Below, piece after piece: positions 8,870 to 17,274 of a DNA stretch of 62,031 nucleotides. The notes under the pieces are model-generated. The model had not been told where the DNA came from, ran no database searches, and worked only from the letters and a program-made list of their open reading frames with translations. The position numbers and the translations under genes were made by a program. This DNA is from Loktanella sp. 5RATIMAR09 (GTDB lineage: Bacteria; Pseudomonadota; Alphaproteobacteria; Rhodobacterales; Rhodobacteraceae): positions 1 through 62,031 of the forward strand of contig NZ_LJAL01000014.1 of the NCBI RefSeq assembly GCF_001419985.1, written 5' to 3'. The first letter of the stretch is position 1, and every line of letters begins with the position of its first letter.

Positions 8870-9700
8870 ATGGATCAGGAAGTTCACATCCGAATAGGGC
8901 ATCTGCGGGTTCAAACCAATTCTTTCCTCGAAGAAGTCTCAAGTTTCGTTCAACCCGCAGTCTTTTATCAAGAAGACCCAGATGGCATCGGACTAGACTC
9001 AAATTCGAAAGGCACGGTTTTTCTTTTGAGATATAGGTCGCTGAACTACGCAATCTGTACGCGCCATCAGTTTAGGAATGACAATGCCCCTGGTGATCTT
9101 CCTGATCATTTTTCGCTGTTGTTAGGAACTAAAAACTTAGGACATTCGCCCGACGATGCGCAATTTGTCTCTGCAGGGGGTTCCGACTCTCTATCTGACA
9201 TTTTCGTGGCCACTTACCGAGACGAACGTGACGGTGTCGATGTCACGAAACACTTCGGCCCTTTTGAACTCATCGCCGACCATCAAAGTAAGTGCATTAG
9301 GTACTTCACTGTCGGTTTACCCACGGATCAGCGCTCTATGGATCTGCAATGGGATGATGAAACTTGCTCATATGATACCGAGCACAAGCTTCGATATTCG
9401 TTTCTTTACCTTGAACCAGTGGTTGGAGAACCAATGGATCTGGAGCACCGCATTGCAATGTGCCTTTCGGGTTCTTCAAAAAATCACCAAATTGAACCTG
9501 ATGGTCTTAGCGGTTCCCCTGTCTTCGGAATACTACAAACCGAAATTGAAACTTTCTCGATCGTTTTTGTTGGTTTCATCACTCATGGCCGTTGCCTTAG
9601 TAAAGTTACCGCAGATCGTCCTCAACGATTTTTGGTGTACCCAGTAGAACCTATCCGAAAGGTCCTTGATGCAATAGTAGATGGAAAATCTGAAGCTTAA
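8870..9700 (+). CDS. Trypsin-fold (S1-like) peptidase-related protein
   Basis: I do not recognise a named family, but a chymotrypsin-like catalytic layout can be read in the 276 residues. GTVFLLRYRSLNYAICTRH places a histidine at residue 66, DIFVATY an aspartate at 110, and GLSGSPVFG a nucleophile serine at ~214 in the classic GxSGSP context. The order His-Asp-Ser and the spacing fit trypsin-like domains found in bacterial defence and stress proteins. There is no signal peptide, so the protein should be cytoplasmic. The ATG follows a GGGAG ribosome site. It stands alone between two dispersed repeats. Confidence 0.55.
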   Translation: MDQEVHIRIGHLRVQTNSFLEEVSSFVQPAVFYQEDPDGIGLDSNSKGTVFLLRYRSLNYAICTRHQFRNDNAPGDLPDHFSLLLGTKNLGHSPDDAQFVSAGGSDSLSDIFVATYRDERDGVDVTKHFGPFELIADHQSKCIRYFTVGLPTDQRSMDLQWDDETCSYDTEHKLRYSFLYLEPVVGEPMDLEHRIAMCLSGSSKNHQIEPDGLSGSPVFGILQTEIETFSIVFVGFITHGRCLSKVTADRPQRFLVYPVEPIRKVLDAIVDGKSEA

Positions 9701-9773
9701 CGGCAGTCGTTGGGCGTAGATAGCTGGAATGTCAGCGGCGAAGTTCTGAGGGCATGCTGTACGGCACGCCAAA

Positions 9774-9836
9774 GTCTGCTTTGAAGAAGCTGCACCGCAG
9801 CGTAAACTATCTCCGCCAAGGTCCGCTTAGGGCCGG
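9774..9836. repeat. Dispersed intergenic repeat, copy 3
   Basis: Shares GTCTGCTTTG, AAGCTGCACCGCAGCG and CCGCCAAGGTCCGCTTAGGG with the copy at 8731. It fills the gap between the 3' ends of two convergent genes. Confidence 0.5.
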
Positions 9837-9940
9837 AACCGGCAGCATTCACGAGGGGCGGATTTCTGATTTTCGCGACGCTTTGCACAAATGTCTGCCA
9901 TGCGCAGATATTTGCCCCTTAGGGCGTAACTGGAACGAGG

Positions 9941-10954
9941 CTATCGCGCGGCGGCGTCTCTTATCTGCAATTCGACCACCTTCGTTTCAATGCCGGTGTA
10001 GGCGTAAAGTGATCGCGCCAACCGCGCAGCTCCTTTGTCACAAGTAATAAAAACTGGGCAGCGTGCGGCGTTCTCGATGTGAACCCCGTCACGGAACTGC
10101 CCTCGAAAATACTGCATCCGGCTTTCGGTATTGCCTTTCTTAACGCGCCGATCTCTAACCAGCCCACACATGAATAGCATGAATGCCAACCCGGCAAGTT
10201 CGCCAGTCTTGCGGCTCTCTGGGTTACTCCAGAAACCTTTCGGATACTGGCTCTGAACGGCTTCCCTATCTCGATCCTCAAGGCAGGAGAGCACGAAGGA
10301 AACAGCCTTTTCGTCTGGAACTTCATCCAATTGCGCGTAGTTTGCGGGAAGGCGTTCCTTCAATTTAATCCAAGCAGTTTCCCATTCGTCTCGGAACTGC
10401 TCGAAAAACATGCTCTCTATGAGTCTGCCCATCTCGCCCTCAGCTGCGGACAGTGCATGTTTCGCTTGTCCTCCGAGTTCCGACCCAAGCACATCCCAAT
10501 CGACATCACGTTGAATGGTTTCCCAGAAATCCGCCATCTCGGCCGCCATCTCAGCTTTCAGCCTTTGTGCCTCGGTCTTACCCAACCACCCGCTGGCGAA
10601 ATGCATTACGTGGAGCAAATTCTCTATCAACCGTTTTGCGTGATGGGTCGTGTCCTCCGGTTCCAATAATAACTCCCGCGCCCTCCCCAGTAACAGGGTG
10701 GATTGCTGATCACAGGCATTCTCGAACTCCATCAAATACACAGGCAACTCCTCCATTACCTCAACAAACTGTTCTGGCTGGGAGGAGGCACGGCATTCAT
10801 CGACGTGTGTCATGGAAAATACAAAGACAGCGTTCCTCTCTTGCAGCTTGCTCAGCACTCCAACCAGTTCTTCTTTGGCGCTCTTACCTTCGCGTAGGTG
10901 GCTAAGGATGTTTTGGTCTATGTAGACGGGTGTAGGGTCGTCGGGGGAATTCAT
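9941..10954 (-). CDS. PIN-domain-like protein of unknown role
   Basis: The 337-residue protein has the order of acidic residues expected of a PIN nuclease: VYIDQNILSHL with D13, FSMTHVDECR with D52/E53, and near the end FITCDKGAARLARSL. The middle ~230 residues are helical and charged and match nothing I know. The ATG at 10954 is chosen over an upstream in-frame start at 11101 because the conserved domain begins a few residues later. It is transcribed toward the trypsin-like gene. A toxin or defence RNase role is possible but inferred from the fold alone. Confidence 0.55.
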   Translation of the reverse strand: MNSPDDPTPVYIDQNILSHLREGKSAKEELVGVLSKLQERNAVFVFSMTHVDECRASSQPEQFVEVMEELPVYLMEFENACDQQSTLLLGRARELLLEPEDTTHHAKRLIENLLHVMHFASGWLGKTEAQRLKAEMAAEMADFWETIQRDVDWDVLGSELGGQAKHALSAAEGEMGRLIESMFFEQFRDEWETAWIKLKERLPANYAQLDEVPDEKAVSFVLSCLEDRDREAVQSQYPKGFWSNPESRKTGELAGLAFMLFMCGLVRDRRVKKGNTESRMQYFRGQFRDGVHIENAARCPVFITCDKGAARLARSLYAYTGIETKVVELQIRDAAAR

Positions 10955-11827
10955 GTCATAATCCAACTCAGGATAAATAATATTCGATGGGATTTGATAT
11001 ACCAGAAGGACCGACGTTTCGCGGAAAGGAAAATACCAATTAATGCCGCTGCTGTGGGCTGGAAGCGGTCGATTGACACGTTTCGCATGCCCGCCGGCCA
11101 ACTAAAATGCTGCACAACGTGTCGAATGGCTGGTTCGGTGAAGCTGCAACGCAGAATCTGGCCAGTCGCCGAAAGGCCGGACAGGGCCGTTCTCGCTGCC
11201 ATTGTGGGTCATGTAAACTTAACGCTGCCAGAGATCTTGGCGCCCCTAAGGGCGCACTTATGCAAAGCCAACTCCTGCGGTGTTGAGATTTGCCAAAACT
11301 GGTCCCTAAAGACTCCCTGTTGAAAGACGGCGGACGCGGTGGCCCATATGCGAGGCATCGGCCAGGTTCAGCGCCAGCTAGTGGGGACGCTCACACCAAG
11401 AACGATGGGAGATTGCATGGTCAATACAACTATGTCGTGAGGACGATCAAACACAGTGCCAAGTGCTCCGCCACCGCAGGAGATCGACGGGCTGGCGCCC
11501 GCTCACCCCAGCCCTGACAGTTTCAAACTCTTATTGATCCGCCTGCCATCCTGGCAGGTCCGAGAAAACCGGCAAGCGCCGCCCCAAGGCGTCGGTTCCG
11601 GTCGAGAATTCCGGTTCCTCCCACGCGGACGAGCCGCGCGGTTCCCTCCCAAATTCACGCCCTCCACCCGGATGTCACGGCCCCGCCAGGCCGCAGGCAG
11701 GGCTTTGCCCTTACCTGCTCTGCCGTCCGGAATGCATGGGCATTCCAAACAACAGAACAGGAAGGCCCGCCCATTGGCGGAAAAGGGGGAAGAGACCCGG
11801 CCCGCGTCACTCGAAGGAGGGTCACAA
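10955..11827. other. Long intergenic region upstream of ardC with one dispersed repeat and two hairpins
   Basis: No convincing gene is present in these ~870 bases. Bases 11137-11191 hold a fourth dispersed-repeat copy (GAAGCTGCAACGCAG...). Two perfect hairpins follow: CCTGCCA-TCC-TGGCAGG at 11542-11558 and GGAATGC-ATGG-GCATTCC at 11729-11746. From ~11500 the composition returns to that of the plasmid backbone, so the right part probably belongs to ardC as its leader. A strong ribosome site (GAAGGAGG) ends the region. Confidence 0.5.
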
Positions 11828-12712
11828 ATGACCGCAGAGAAGTTTGATGTTTATTCCCATGTCACCAATCAGATTGTCGCGCAGATCGAGGCGGGAACAC
11901 CGCCCTGGCGCAAGCCATGGACCGGCGGAGGGGCAGGGGTCAGCTTGCCGGAACGGTTCAACGGTGAAGCCTATCGGGGCATCAACATCCTGATGCTTTG
12001 GGCGACAGCGATGGCAATGGACTACAGCTCAGCTCGTTGGATGACGTTCAATCAGGCTAAGCAATTGGGGGGCCATGTCCGCAAGGGTGAGAAATCCGCG
12101 ACGGTCGTGAAATACGGCACTGTGGAGCGCGAGGATGAGAACGGCGAGGAGCGTCAGGTTCCCTATGCCCGTGCCTATCGTGTTTTCAATGCCGATCAGA
12201 TCGAAGGTTTGCCCGCCGAATTCTATATCCTGCCCGATCCGCCCCGCGATCTTGGCACGGTTGCCGATCCCACGTTGGAGGCCTTCTTTGCCGCGACCGG
12301 CGCGCAGATCGACGTGACCGAGGAGCCGCGCGCCTACTACAACATCAAGACTGACCGCATTCATATGCCGCCGATTGGCACGTTTTATCGGGCGGCTGGA
12401 TATTTTGGCACCTTGGCCCATGAGACAATCCACTGGACAGGGGCGACAAAGCGACTGGACCGTTTGGGCCGGTTCAATGATCGCAAGGCCTACGCCTTCG
12501 AAGAGCTGGTCGCCGAAATCGGAAACTGCATGCTTTGTGCGCAGATCGGGGTGGAGCCTGAATTCGACCAGAGCGCGGCCTATATCGAAGGATGGCTTGA
12601 GGCGATGAAGGAAGACAGCCGCGCGATATTCCGCGCTGTGTCCGAGGCGCAGAAGGCCGTGGATTACATCATGGAGCGCACCGCGCAGGCCGACCGGATG
12701 GCCGCAGAGTAG
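11828..12712 (+). CDS. ardC: ArdC-family antirestriction / ssDNA-binding protein with zincin domain
   Basis: ArdC proteins are carried by conjugative plasmids; they bind single-stranded DNA and protect incoming DNA from host restriction. The 294-residue protein has the N-terminal ssDNA-binding half (YSHVTNQIVAQIEAGTPPW, RGINILML). A C-terminal metallopeptidase domain follows, with the HEXXH motif in LAHETIHWTG and a distal glutamate in FEELVAEIG. The ATG is fixed by a GGAGG site 8 bases upstream; a longer open frame upstream is not conserved-looking. It is monocistronic, closed by a terminator, and flanked by cargo on both sides. Confidence 0.9.
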   Translation: MTAEKFDVYSHVTNQIVAQIEAGTPPWRKPWTGGGAGVSLPERFNGEAYRGINILMLWATAMAMDYSSARWMTFNQAKQLGGHVRKGEKSATVVKYGTVEREDENGEERQVPYARAYRVFNADQIEGLPAEFYILPDPPRDLGTVADPTLEAFFAATGAQIDVTEEPRAYYNIKTDRIHMPPIGTFYRAAGYFGTLAHETIHWTGATKRLDRLGRFNDRKAYAFEELVAEIGNCMLCAQIGVEPEFDQSAAYIEGWLEAMKEDSRAIFRAVSEAQKAVDYIMERTAQADRMAAE

Positions 12713-12737
12713 CAGCCCGTACCGTTGAAATGATCAA

Positions 12738-12766
12738 GGCCCCCGTCAGCAGGCGGGGGCCTTTTT
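12738..12766 (+). terminator. Rho-independent terminator of ardC
   Basis: GGCCCCCG and CGGGGGCC form a perfect 8-bp stem around an 8-base loop, followed immediately by TTTTT. It lies 25 bases after the ardC stop. Confidence 0.9.
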
Positions 12767-12893
12767 GCGTCGTGGGGTGATCGTGGGCGGGGCGGTTTCA
12801 GGGTGACCTGTCGGCGGGCAACCTGAAGGCCACCCGCCGACAGGCCCGGCGCTTCGCGCGGACGGGCATGCGATGCCCTGCATGAAGATACCA

Positions 12894-13865
12894 TCATGCG
12901 TCATGACTGACGCGCTCCACGACCTGTTGCCAGTGTTGCAGAATGTCTGGATTATTATCCCACCACTTGCACAAGCGTGCAGTCGTCATAATGGCTTCAG
13001 CCGCACGTTCGCGCTCTGGTTCGAACGGACCTTTGCAATTGATAGGCGGAGTAGGAAGTTGCAGGGCGAGCGTTCCTACTCGACCCACTTGCCGTAGAGC
13101 GATCCCGGTGTTTTCGAGTCCTCCCGCGCGTTGGATTTCGGTAATATGCCATCCCCACTTGGGTATCATCAGCTTTACGTTCGCCTCTACGAATTGAAGA
13201 AATACCTTCGGTTTTGGTAATCCGGCGTGCAAAGTAAGGCTCTTCGGAACATCAAGGTGAACCGTGTGCGATCCCTTGTTCCGGTCGCGCTTCTTCTCTG
13301 TGATCTGAGGTGCAATTCTGGCACGTAGCGCGCCGAAGCTTTGAAAGAATGCGGTTTGTACATCGCTTGGGTTCTCAGGGGGGACTTCTGCTTGATCTAT
13401 CGCTGCCGCCAGCAAATCGTAATCCGGCCCAGAGAATTCAGACAGAAGGCTTTCGTAGGACAGAGTTTTGTCAAACATCGCCGCCTTCACCGATTTTCTG
13501 AGATAGGACCTGGGTGCCAGCAAGACCGTGGTTCCACTGTAACCGGCACCTGACCTCACGTAGCGTTCTGGCTGAGCAACACCGTTCACATGCGACCAAT
13601 ATGCACTGATCTTGTTTTCGATCAGCAGGCGCTCTGAGGAAAGGATTACGTCGAGGTCGATTGTGCCGGAATCCTCAAAGTGAACTTGTTGGGTGCCGAC
13701 GTGATTTGCGACGCCAGAGCCGGACAGTCCCAAACATTCACGGACTCTGTTGCAAAACTCTGGCGACGTTTGAAACGCCTTCGCGAACAGGTCATCTATT
13801 TCTCGCTCCCGGATGCGAAGTTGCCGGTCTTCGGTAGCATGGCCGTGTGTGTGAATATGGTTCAT
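12894..13865 (-). CDS. PD-(D/E)XK nuclease superfamily protein
   Basis: The 323-residue protein shows a PD-(D/E)XK core near its N-terminus. GTIDLDVIL supplies D70/D72 and LLIENKIS supplies E83 and K85, the spacing expected for strands 2 and 3 of this fold. The rest (VLLAPRSYLRKS, then a C-terminal beta-rich half) resembles the PF14281-type nucleases often seen in defence neighbourhoods. It is the last gene of a three-gene minus-strand operon, 31 bases after the unknown 534-residue gene. No partner methylase is present, so a classical restriction-modification role is unlikely. Confidence 0.65.
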   Translation of the reverse strand: MNHIHTHGHATEDRQLRIREREIDDLFAKAFQTSPEFCNRVRECLGLSGSGVANHVGTQQVHFEDSGTIDLDVILSSERLLIENKISAYWSHVNGVAQPERYVRSGAGYSGTTVLLAPRSYLRKSVKAAMFDKTLSYESLLSEFSGPDYDLLAAAIDQAEVPPENPSDVQTAFFQSFGALRARIAPQITEKKRDRNKGSHTVHLDVPKSLTLHAGLPKPKVFLQFVEANVKLMIPKWGWHITEIQRAGGLENTGIALRQVGRVGTLALQLPTPPINCKGPFEPERERAAEAIMTTARLCKWWDNNPDILQHWQQVVERVSHDA

Positions 13866-13896
13866 AAATTTATCCTAGATGGTAACGGGCCGAGTT

Positions 13897-15501
13897 TTAG
13901 GCGTGCCATTTCTTGAGAAGGGTTTGTACGTGGCGTTCACTGGCGCTTCTATGTGTGCTCTGAAGCTCGGCCACTTGGCGTGAAAGTTGGGCGGCAGATG
14001 TGTCCAGCGCCTCTTCCATGAGGCCATTGTGCAGACTCATTTCCAGGTCGCTAGACGGGCCGCCCTGTGGGAACAGCATTTCGCGGCGAGGTGGCAGATC
14101 GGTGTCGTAGCGATCAGAGGCAAACCTCTCTCTTGCGAAGCAACTCACGGCGTTTACAGCGCCGAGCGCCCACTCTCCGTCAAGCCAGTGACGCAGATGA
14201 AGTGGCGTAGCCCCCGTGAAAGAGAGATACCACGGTTCGGCCACGACCTCGCCTGGAGCGGCAACAGGATCAGCGTCGAATTCCCACTCTGCCCCTCCCG
14301 GGTCGCGAAGCGTTAGACTCTCGGGTATCCAGGTGTCTTCCTCGGGCTGGAGCCGCCAAACTTCGCCCGAACTGAGTGTCACCGTAGGCCAGACATGGCC
14401 ACCGTCTGCATGGCGAGCGTAGAATAAGCCATTTCCGAGTGCGGGGTCGATTGCGCCATTCACTTGATGTGTTCCAGCCCAGATATCCCCTTCTGGGAAA
14501 CTAACCTCGACCCTCGGGCGGGACTGGAGTGCCGCGCCGAAGCCACCCCTCCCATCCGGCACGACGCAAAGGTGAATTTCACGATAGTAGGTGAGCTGTC
14601 CGCTGGCGCGGGACACGCCCGGAAAACCGGCGGGCACACCGTAAGCCGTCTTGCTGGAAAGGTTCGTAATGCCCATGCCAGGAGGAAGGTGATCGCCCGA
14701 GGCAAGCGCGGCAGCGTCCAGTGGACGAAGGACGCCCTCCGGTGCGAGACGGAATCCGGTTTCAACGACGAGATAGGGTATCCGCAGAAGTTCCACGGAC
14801 GGGTAGGGCACGGCCTCTTCGAAATACTCGCAGTTCGCGTAGTGAGGACTGATCGGGCTATCCAGCCATTGCATGCAGGATACATCCGTGGCGAGCAACC
14901 GGTCCTGGATCATCTCCCAACGACAGTTCATGGCTTTGATCGCCGCATAGGCGTTGTCGAGTTCATGTCGGCGCGCAATCTCGGCGCAAAGGCTATTCAG
15001 GAGAACAGCAAGGTTCTCGTAGCCGCGGTTGTCTTCCGGCAGCGCCTTGGTGTTGTTGCGGCTATTATGCCAAAGGCTGGTTTGCCGGAGCATGTCCATT
15101 TTCCACTGTTCGGGATCAGCCCCGCAGTGGATTGCAGCAATAGTAATGGCGATGAGGTAGGGTTCCAGCCGCTGCGAAGGCTCGCTGCGGGTTTTGTATT
15201 GCTTGATGACGCCTTCGGTTACCTCGGAGAACTTCCTTGGTAGAGTGTAGTTGGCGAGCTTGAAGCTCTCGGTGCGGCCGTGAGTGCTGCGCATGGTTTC
15301 CAGCACCATGTCCTGGAACCGCTCTTTGTTCAGGCCTTTCGCTTTGGCCTTCTGCCAAGCTTCAGCCAAGTGCAGCGCGGCATGGAGCCGGTCTGTGCGC
15401 CTGCCAAGTTTGGCGCCACGCTCGGCTTCCGCCTGCCACCAGCGAAGAGCGGCGAGATCACGTTCGGCTATTTCGGCTCTCTTTGCATCGCGATCATCCA
15501 C
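13897..15501 (-). CDS. Unrecognised 534-residue protein in the nuclease operon
   Basis: I do not recognise this protein. The N-terminal half is charged and helical (RDAKRAEIAERDLAALRWW, AEAWQKAKAKGLNKERF). The central and C-terminal part is rich in Gly, Pro and Trp with probable beta structure. The last ~45 residues look like a coiled coil (AAQLSRQVAELQSTH). No signal peptide or membrane helix is visible. The GTG at 15501 sits 8 bases from a GAGGAGG site; a GTG at 15507 is too close to it. The gene overlaps the DUF4258 gene by 8 bases and precedes the nuclease gene, so the three probably act together. Confidence 0.6.
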   Translation of the reverse strand: MDDRDAKRAEIAERDLAALRWWQAEAERGAKLGRRTDRLHAALHLAEAWQKAKAKGLNKERFQDMVLETMRSTHGRTESFKLANYTLPRKFSEVTEGVIKQYKTRSEPSQRLEPYLIAITIAAIHCGADPEQWKMDMLRQTSLWHNSRNNTKALPEDNRGYENLAVLLNSLCAEIARRHELDNAYAAIKAMNCRWEMIQDRLLATDVSCMQWLDSPISPHYANCEYFEEAVPYPSVELLRIPYLVVETGFRLAPEGVLRPLDAAALASGDHLPPGMGITNLSSKTAYGVPAGFPGVSRASGQLTYYREIHLCVVPDGRGGFGAALQSRPRVEVSFPEGDIWAGTHQVNGAIDPALGNGLFYARHADGGHVWPTVTLSSGEVWRLQPEEDTWIPESLTLRDPGGAEWEFDADPVAAPGEVVAEPWYLSFTGATPLHLRHWLDGEWALGAVNAVSCFARERFASDRYDTDLPPRREMLFPQGGPSSDLEMSLHNGLMEEALDTSAAQLSRQVAELQSTHRSASERHVQTLLKKWHA

Positions 15502-15784
15502 GGCCACGTCCTCCTCGGTTGCTGCGCAGATTGGAGTTGGAACGCAACCGGCGCGTGATGGGGAGAACGGTCACGATACGTGCGCTATCATCGCTCCAGA
15601 TGACCGCGTAGCGAGCTAAGCTGTCATCGACATTGAGGTGTCGGGCTCGCGTGTACGAAACCCGCAGGCGGCGACAATTATCACCCGCAGCTTCATCCAA
15701 GTCGGCATGATCCAGGATCGCTTGAACGAAGGAGTTGCGCAGGCCGCGCTCTTGGCATCGTTGAAGTGCATGTTGTGTCATCAT
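15494..15784 (-). CDS. Small DUF4258-like protein, first gene of the nuclease operon
   Basis: This 96-residue protein opens with MMTQHALQRCQERGL, the pattern of DUF4258 proteins, small RelE/BrnT-fold-like polypeptides. A basic Arg/Asn-rich tail ends it. The ATG at 15784 follows AAGGAAA and is preferred to an upstream start at 15814. It begins an operon running leftward into the 534-residue gene (overlapping) and the PD-(D/E)XK nuclease. A toxin-like or nucleic-acid-binding role is possible; nothing in the sequence settles it. Confidence 0.55.
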   Translation of the reverse strand: MMTQHALQRCQERGLRNSFVQAILDHADLDEAAGDNCRRLRVSYTRARHLNVDDSLARYAVIWSDDSARIVTVLPITRRLRSNSNLRSNRGGRGRG

Positions 15785-15859
15785 GGCTTGGTTTCCTTGT
15801 GCTGGTGGCACCAAGTTGGCAGCTAAAAGCCACTCTGACGAGCCGATATCGGAATATGG

Positions 15860-15900
15860 GTATAAAAATCTCGGACTGTTGTGTATAAAAATCTCGGACT
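15860..15900. promoter_or_regulatory. Two 18-bp direct repeats upstream of the DUF4258 operon
   Basis: GTATAAAAATCTCGGACT occurs perfectly at 15860-15877 and 15883-15900, a 23-base period, 76-116 bases upstream of the first start codon of the minus-strand operon. The sequence reads like a tandem operator or overlapping promoter elements; on the minus strand each copy ends in a TTTTTATAC stretch. Confidence 0.55.
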
Positions 15901-16199
15901 ATAGCGATTTCCAATTGAGACTGCCACGAGGACTCATGTCGATATGACGATCAACGGTCTTGCATGCATGTCAGTCAAAAAACGGTGGATTCCGCTGATG
16001 GCACAAACGGTGGTTTTTGTCCCGGCCACAAACCTTGGGCAGAACCTCGCACAAACAACGCAAAGCTGAGAAGAGGGCGGCGATTTAGGTCAGTATTTAT
16101 GGCCTAAACGGCGTTTTTTGAAAGGAAAATTTTATCCATATCAGGAAGAAAGTTGGGCTAAACCAATTACGCATCATCCCAAACTTGTAGTTGCATTTG
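15901..16199. other. Gene-free spacer with degenerate AAACGG-type palindromes
   Basis: No open frame of note. ACAAACGGTGGTTTTTGT near 16003 and CTAAACGGCGTTTTTTG near 16113 look like decayed relatives of the perfect palindromes at 17148, 18543 and 19796. Confidence 0.4.
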
Positions 16200-16466
16200 T
16201 CATTCTGCTGGCGCGCGCTCTTTGACCTCTTCGTTCGATTCATCGGTTGGACTGGGCACCCGCTGCGTCGTCTCCACTGATTTGAGCTGACTTGGTTTTG
16301 CCGCCTTTATAAGTTCGACCAAACTTGGCGTTCCCGCCTTTCGGCTCAATAGGAAAACAATTATTACAATTGCGAGAAGCACGGCACCGAGGCCGGTTCC
16401 TCTGACGAATCCGAAGTTCATCTCTGCATCACCTACGAGTGTAGAAAAGAACTCTTGCCATGACAT
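16200..16466 (-). CDS. Small single-pass membrane protein
   Basis: An 88-residue protein. After MSWQEFFSTLVGDAEMNFGF comes one clear membrane helix (GLGAVLLAIVIIVFLLSRK). The tail is polar and acidic-basic (~45 residues), presumably cytoplasmic. The ATG at 16466 is supported by AAAGGAAA upstream. The gene is divergent from the dual-HTH regulator across a ~146-base region with tandem 9-mers. No family is recognised. A small membrane effector controlled by the neighbouring regulator is possible. Confidence 0.55.
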   Translation of the reverse strand: MSWQEFFSTLVGDAEMNFGFVRGTGLGAVLLAIVIIVFLLSRKAGTPSLVELIKAAKPSQLKSVETTQRVPSPTDESNEEVKERAPAE

Positions 16467-16560
16467 CTGTTTTCCTTTGGTGACATAACTCAGCTGGCGT
16501 TGTGTCGGGATCGGACGTCGAAGCCCTTGCATGATTCCCTTGTGTTGTATATTTATATTG

Positions 16561-16579
16561 CCTATGCAACCTATGCAAC
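16561..16579. promoter_or_regulatory. Tandem 9-mer CCTATGCAA in a divergent promoter region
   Basis: CCTATGCAACCTATGCAAC is two head-to-tail copies of CCTATGCAA. It lies between the divergent membrane-protein gene and the HTH regulator, next to an AT-rich TATATTTATATTG stretch. A likely binding site for the adjacent regulator. Confidence 0.45.
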
Positions 16580-16612
16580 AAGAATGTACAACTTACTAGG
16601 GTCGAAAGCAGT

Positions 16613-17110
16613 ATGGGCGCGTACGTCGATGGGAAAGAGGAAGACACGGTAAAGGAGGCATGCGAGAAGCTTGGAATCTCGCGGAACACTCTCTTGCACT
16701 ACATATCGCGGGGATATTTAACGCAGCCTCCGGTCACGTACCTTGGTCGCTCTCGCTATCGCTACTTTCCTCAACAGTGGTTTGAAGAAAACGCCCCGAG
16801 ACTCAAAGCAATGCGCGAAAAATCGGCTCAATACTCAAGTTCACACGAAGATGCTAACGAAAGCGGCCGAGAACAAGCGTACAGAATTGCACCTAGATTT
16901 GTTCTCCCAAATGCTGATCGAATGAGAGCTGAGGTGGCAGTCTCGGTGTCAGCACTTGCAGCAGCGTCGAATCTAAGTCGCACCACAGTAATAAAAGTAT
17001 TGAACGAAACACCTGTCCAAAAAGTCACGTGCGAAAAAATAGTTCTTGGCCTCAAGCGTCTTGGGCAACAAAATGTGTCCTTGGAGGACATCGCCGAGGA
17101 TACTCCATAG
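16613..17110 (+). CDS. DNA-binding protein with two helix-turn-helix domains
   Basis: The 165-residue protein begins with a MerR/excisionase-type HTH (VKEACEKLGISRNTLLHYIS, then the wing ending YLGRSRYRYFP). After a polar linker it ends with a second HTH of lambda-repressor type (VSALAAASNLSRTTVIKVLN, then EKIVLGLKRLG). It is probably a local transcription regulator. It is divergent from the small membrane protein, and the tandem 9-mers between them are candidate operators. The two-domain combination is unusual for so short a protein. Confidence 0.65.
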   Translation: MGAYVDGKEEDTVKEACEKLGISRNTLLHYISRGYLTQPPVTYLGRSRYRYFPQQWFEENAPRLKAMREKSAQYSSSHEDANESGREQAYRIAPRFVLPNADRMRAEVAVSVSALAAASNLSRTTVIKVLNETPVQKVTCEKIVLGLKRLGQQNVSLEDIAEDTP

Positions 17111-17147
17111 CATTCCCTGACTAGGGTTGGTCTTTCGGGTCAACGTG

Positions 17148-17167
17148 CCAAAAACGGTCGTTTTTGG
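17148..17167. repeat. Short palindrome CCAAAAACG-GT-CGTTTTTGG
   Basis: A perfect 9-bp inverted repeat with a 2-base centre, 38 bases after the dual-HTH gene. It is related to those at 18543 and 19796 and may act as a terminator. Confidence 0.6.
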
Positions 17168-17274
17168 GAGGATGTGCGAGAGGGGTTAATTACCGGAATG
17201 AGGTCCAAATCATTCGGTTACCAACTGATCGACACTCCTCGATTCCTTAGAAGTCTGGCGCTACTATCGAGGTT

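Noticed and set aside
9690..9720. Integron attC-like site (GCTTAAC ... GTTGGGC) after the trypsin-like gene
   Set aside because: Core-like heptamers occur once at plausible spacing. Other cargo gaps lack them, gene orientations are mixed and no integrase gene is present, so chance is more likely.
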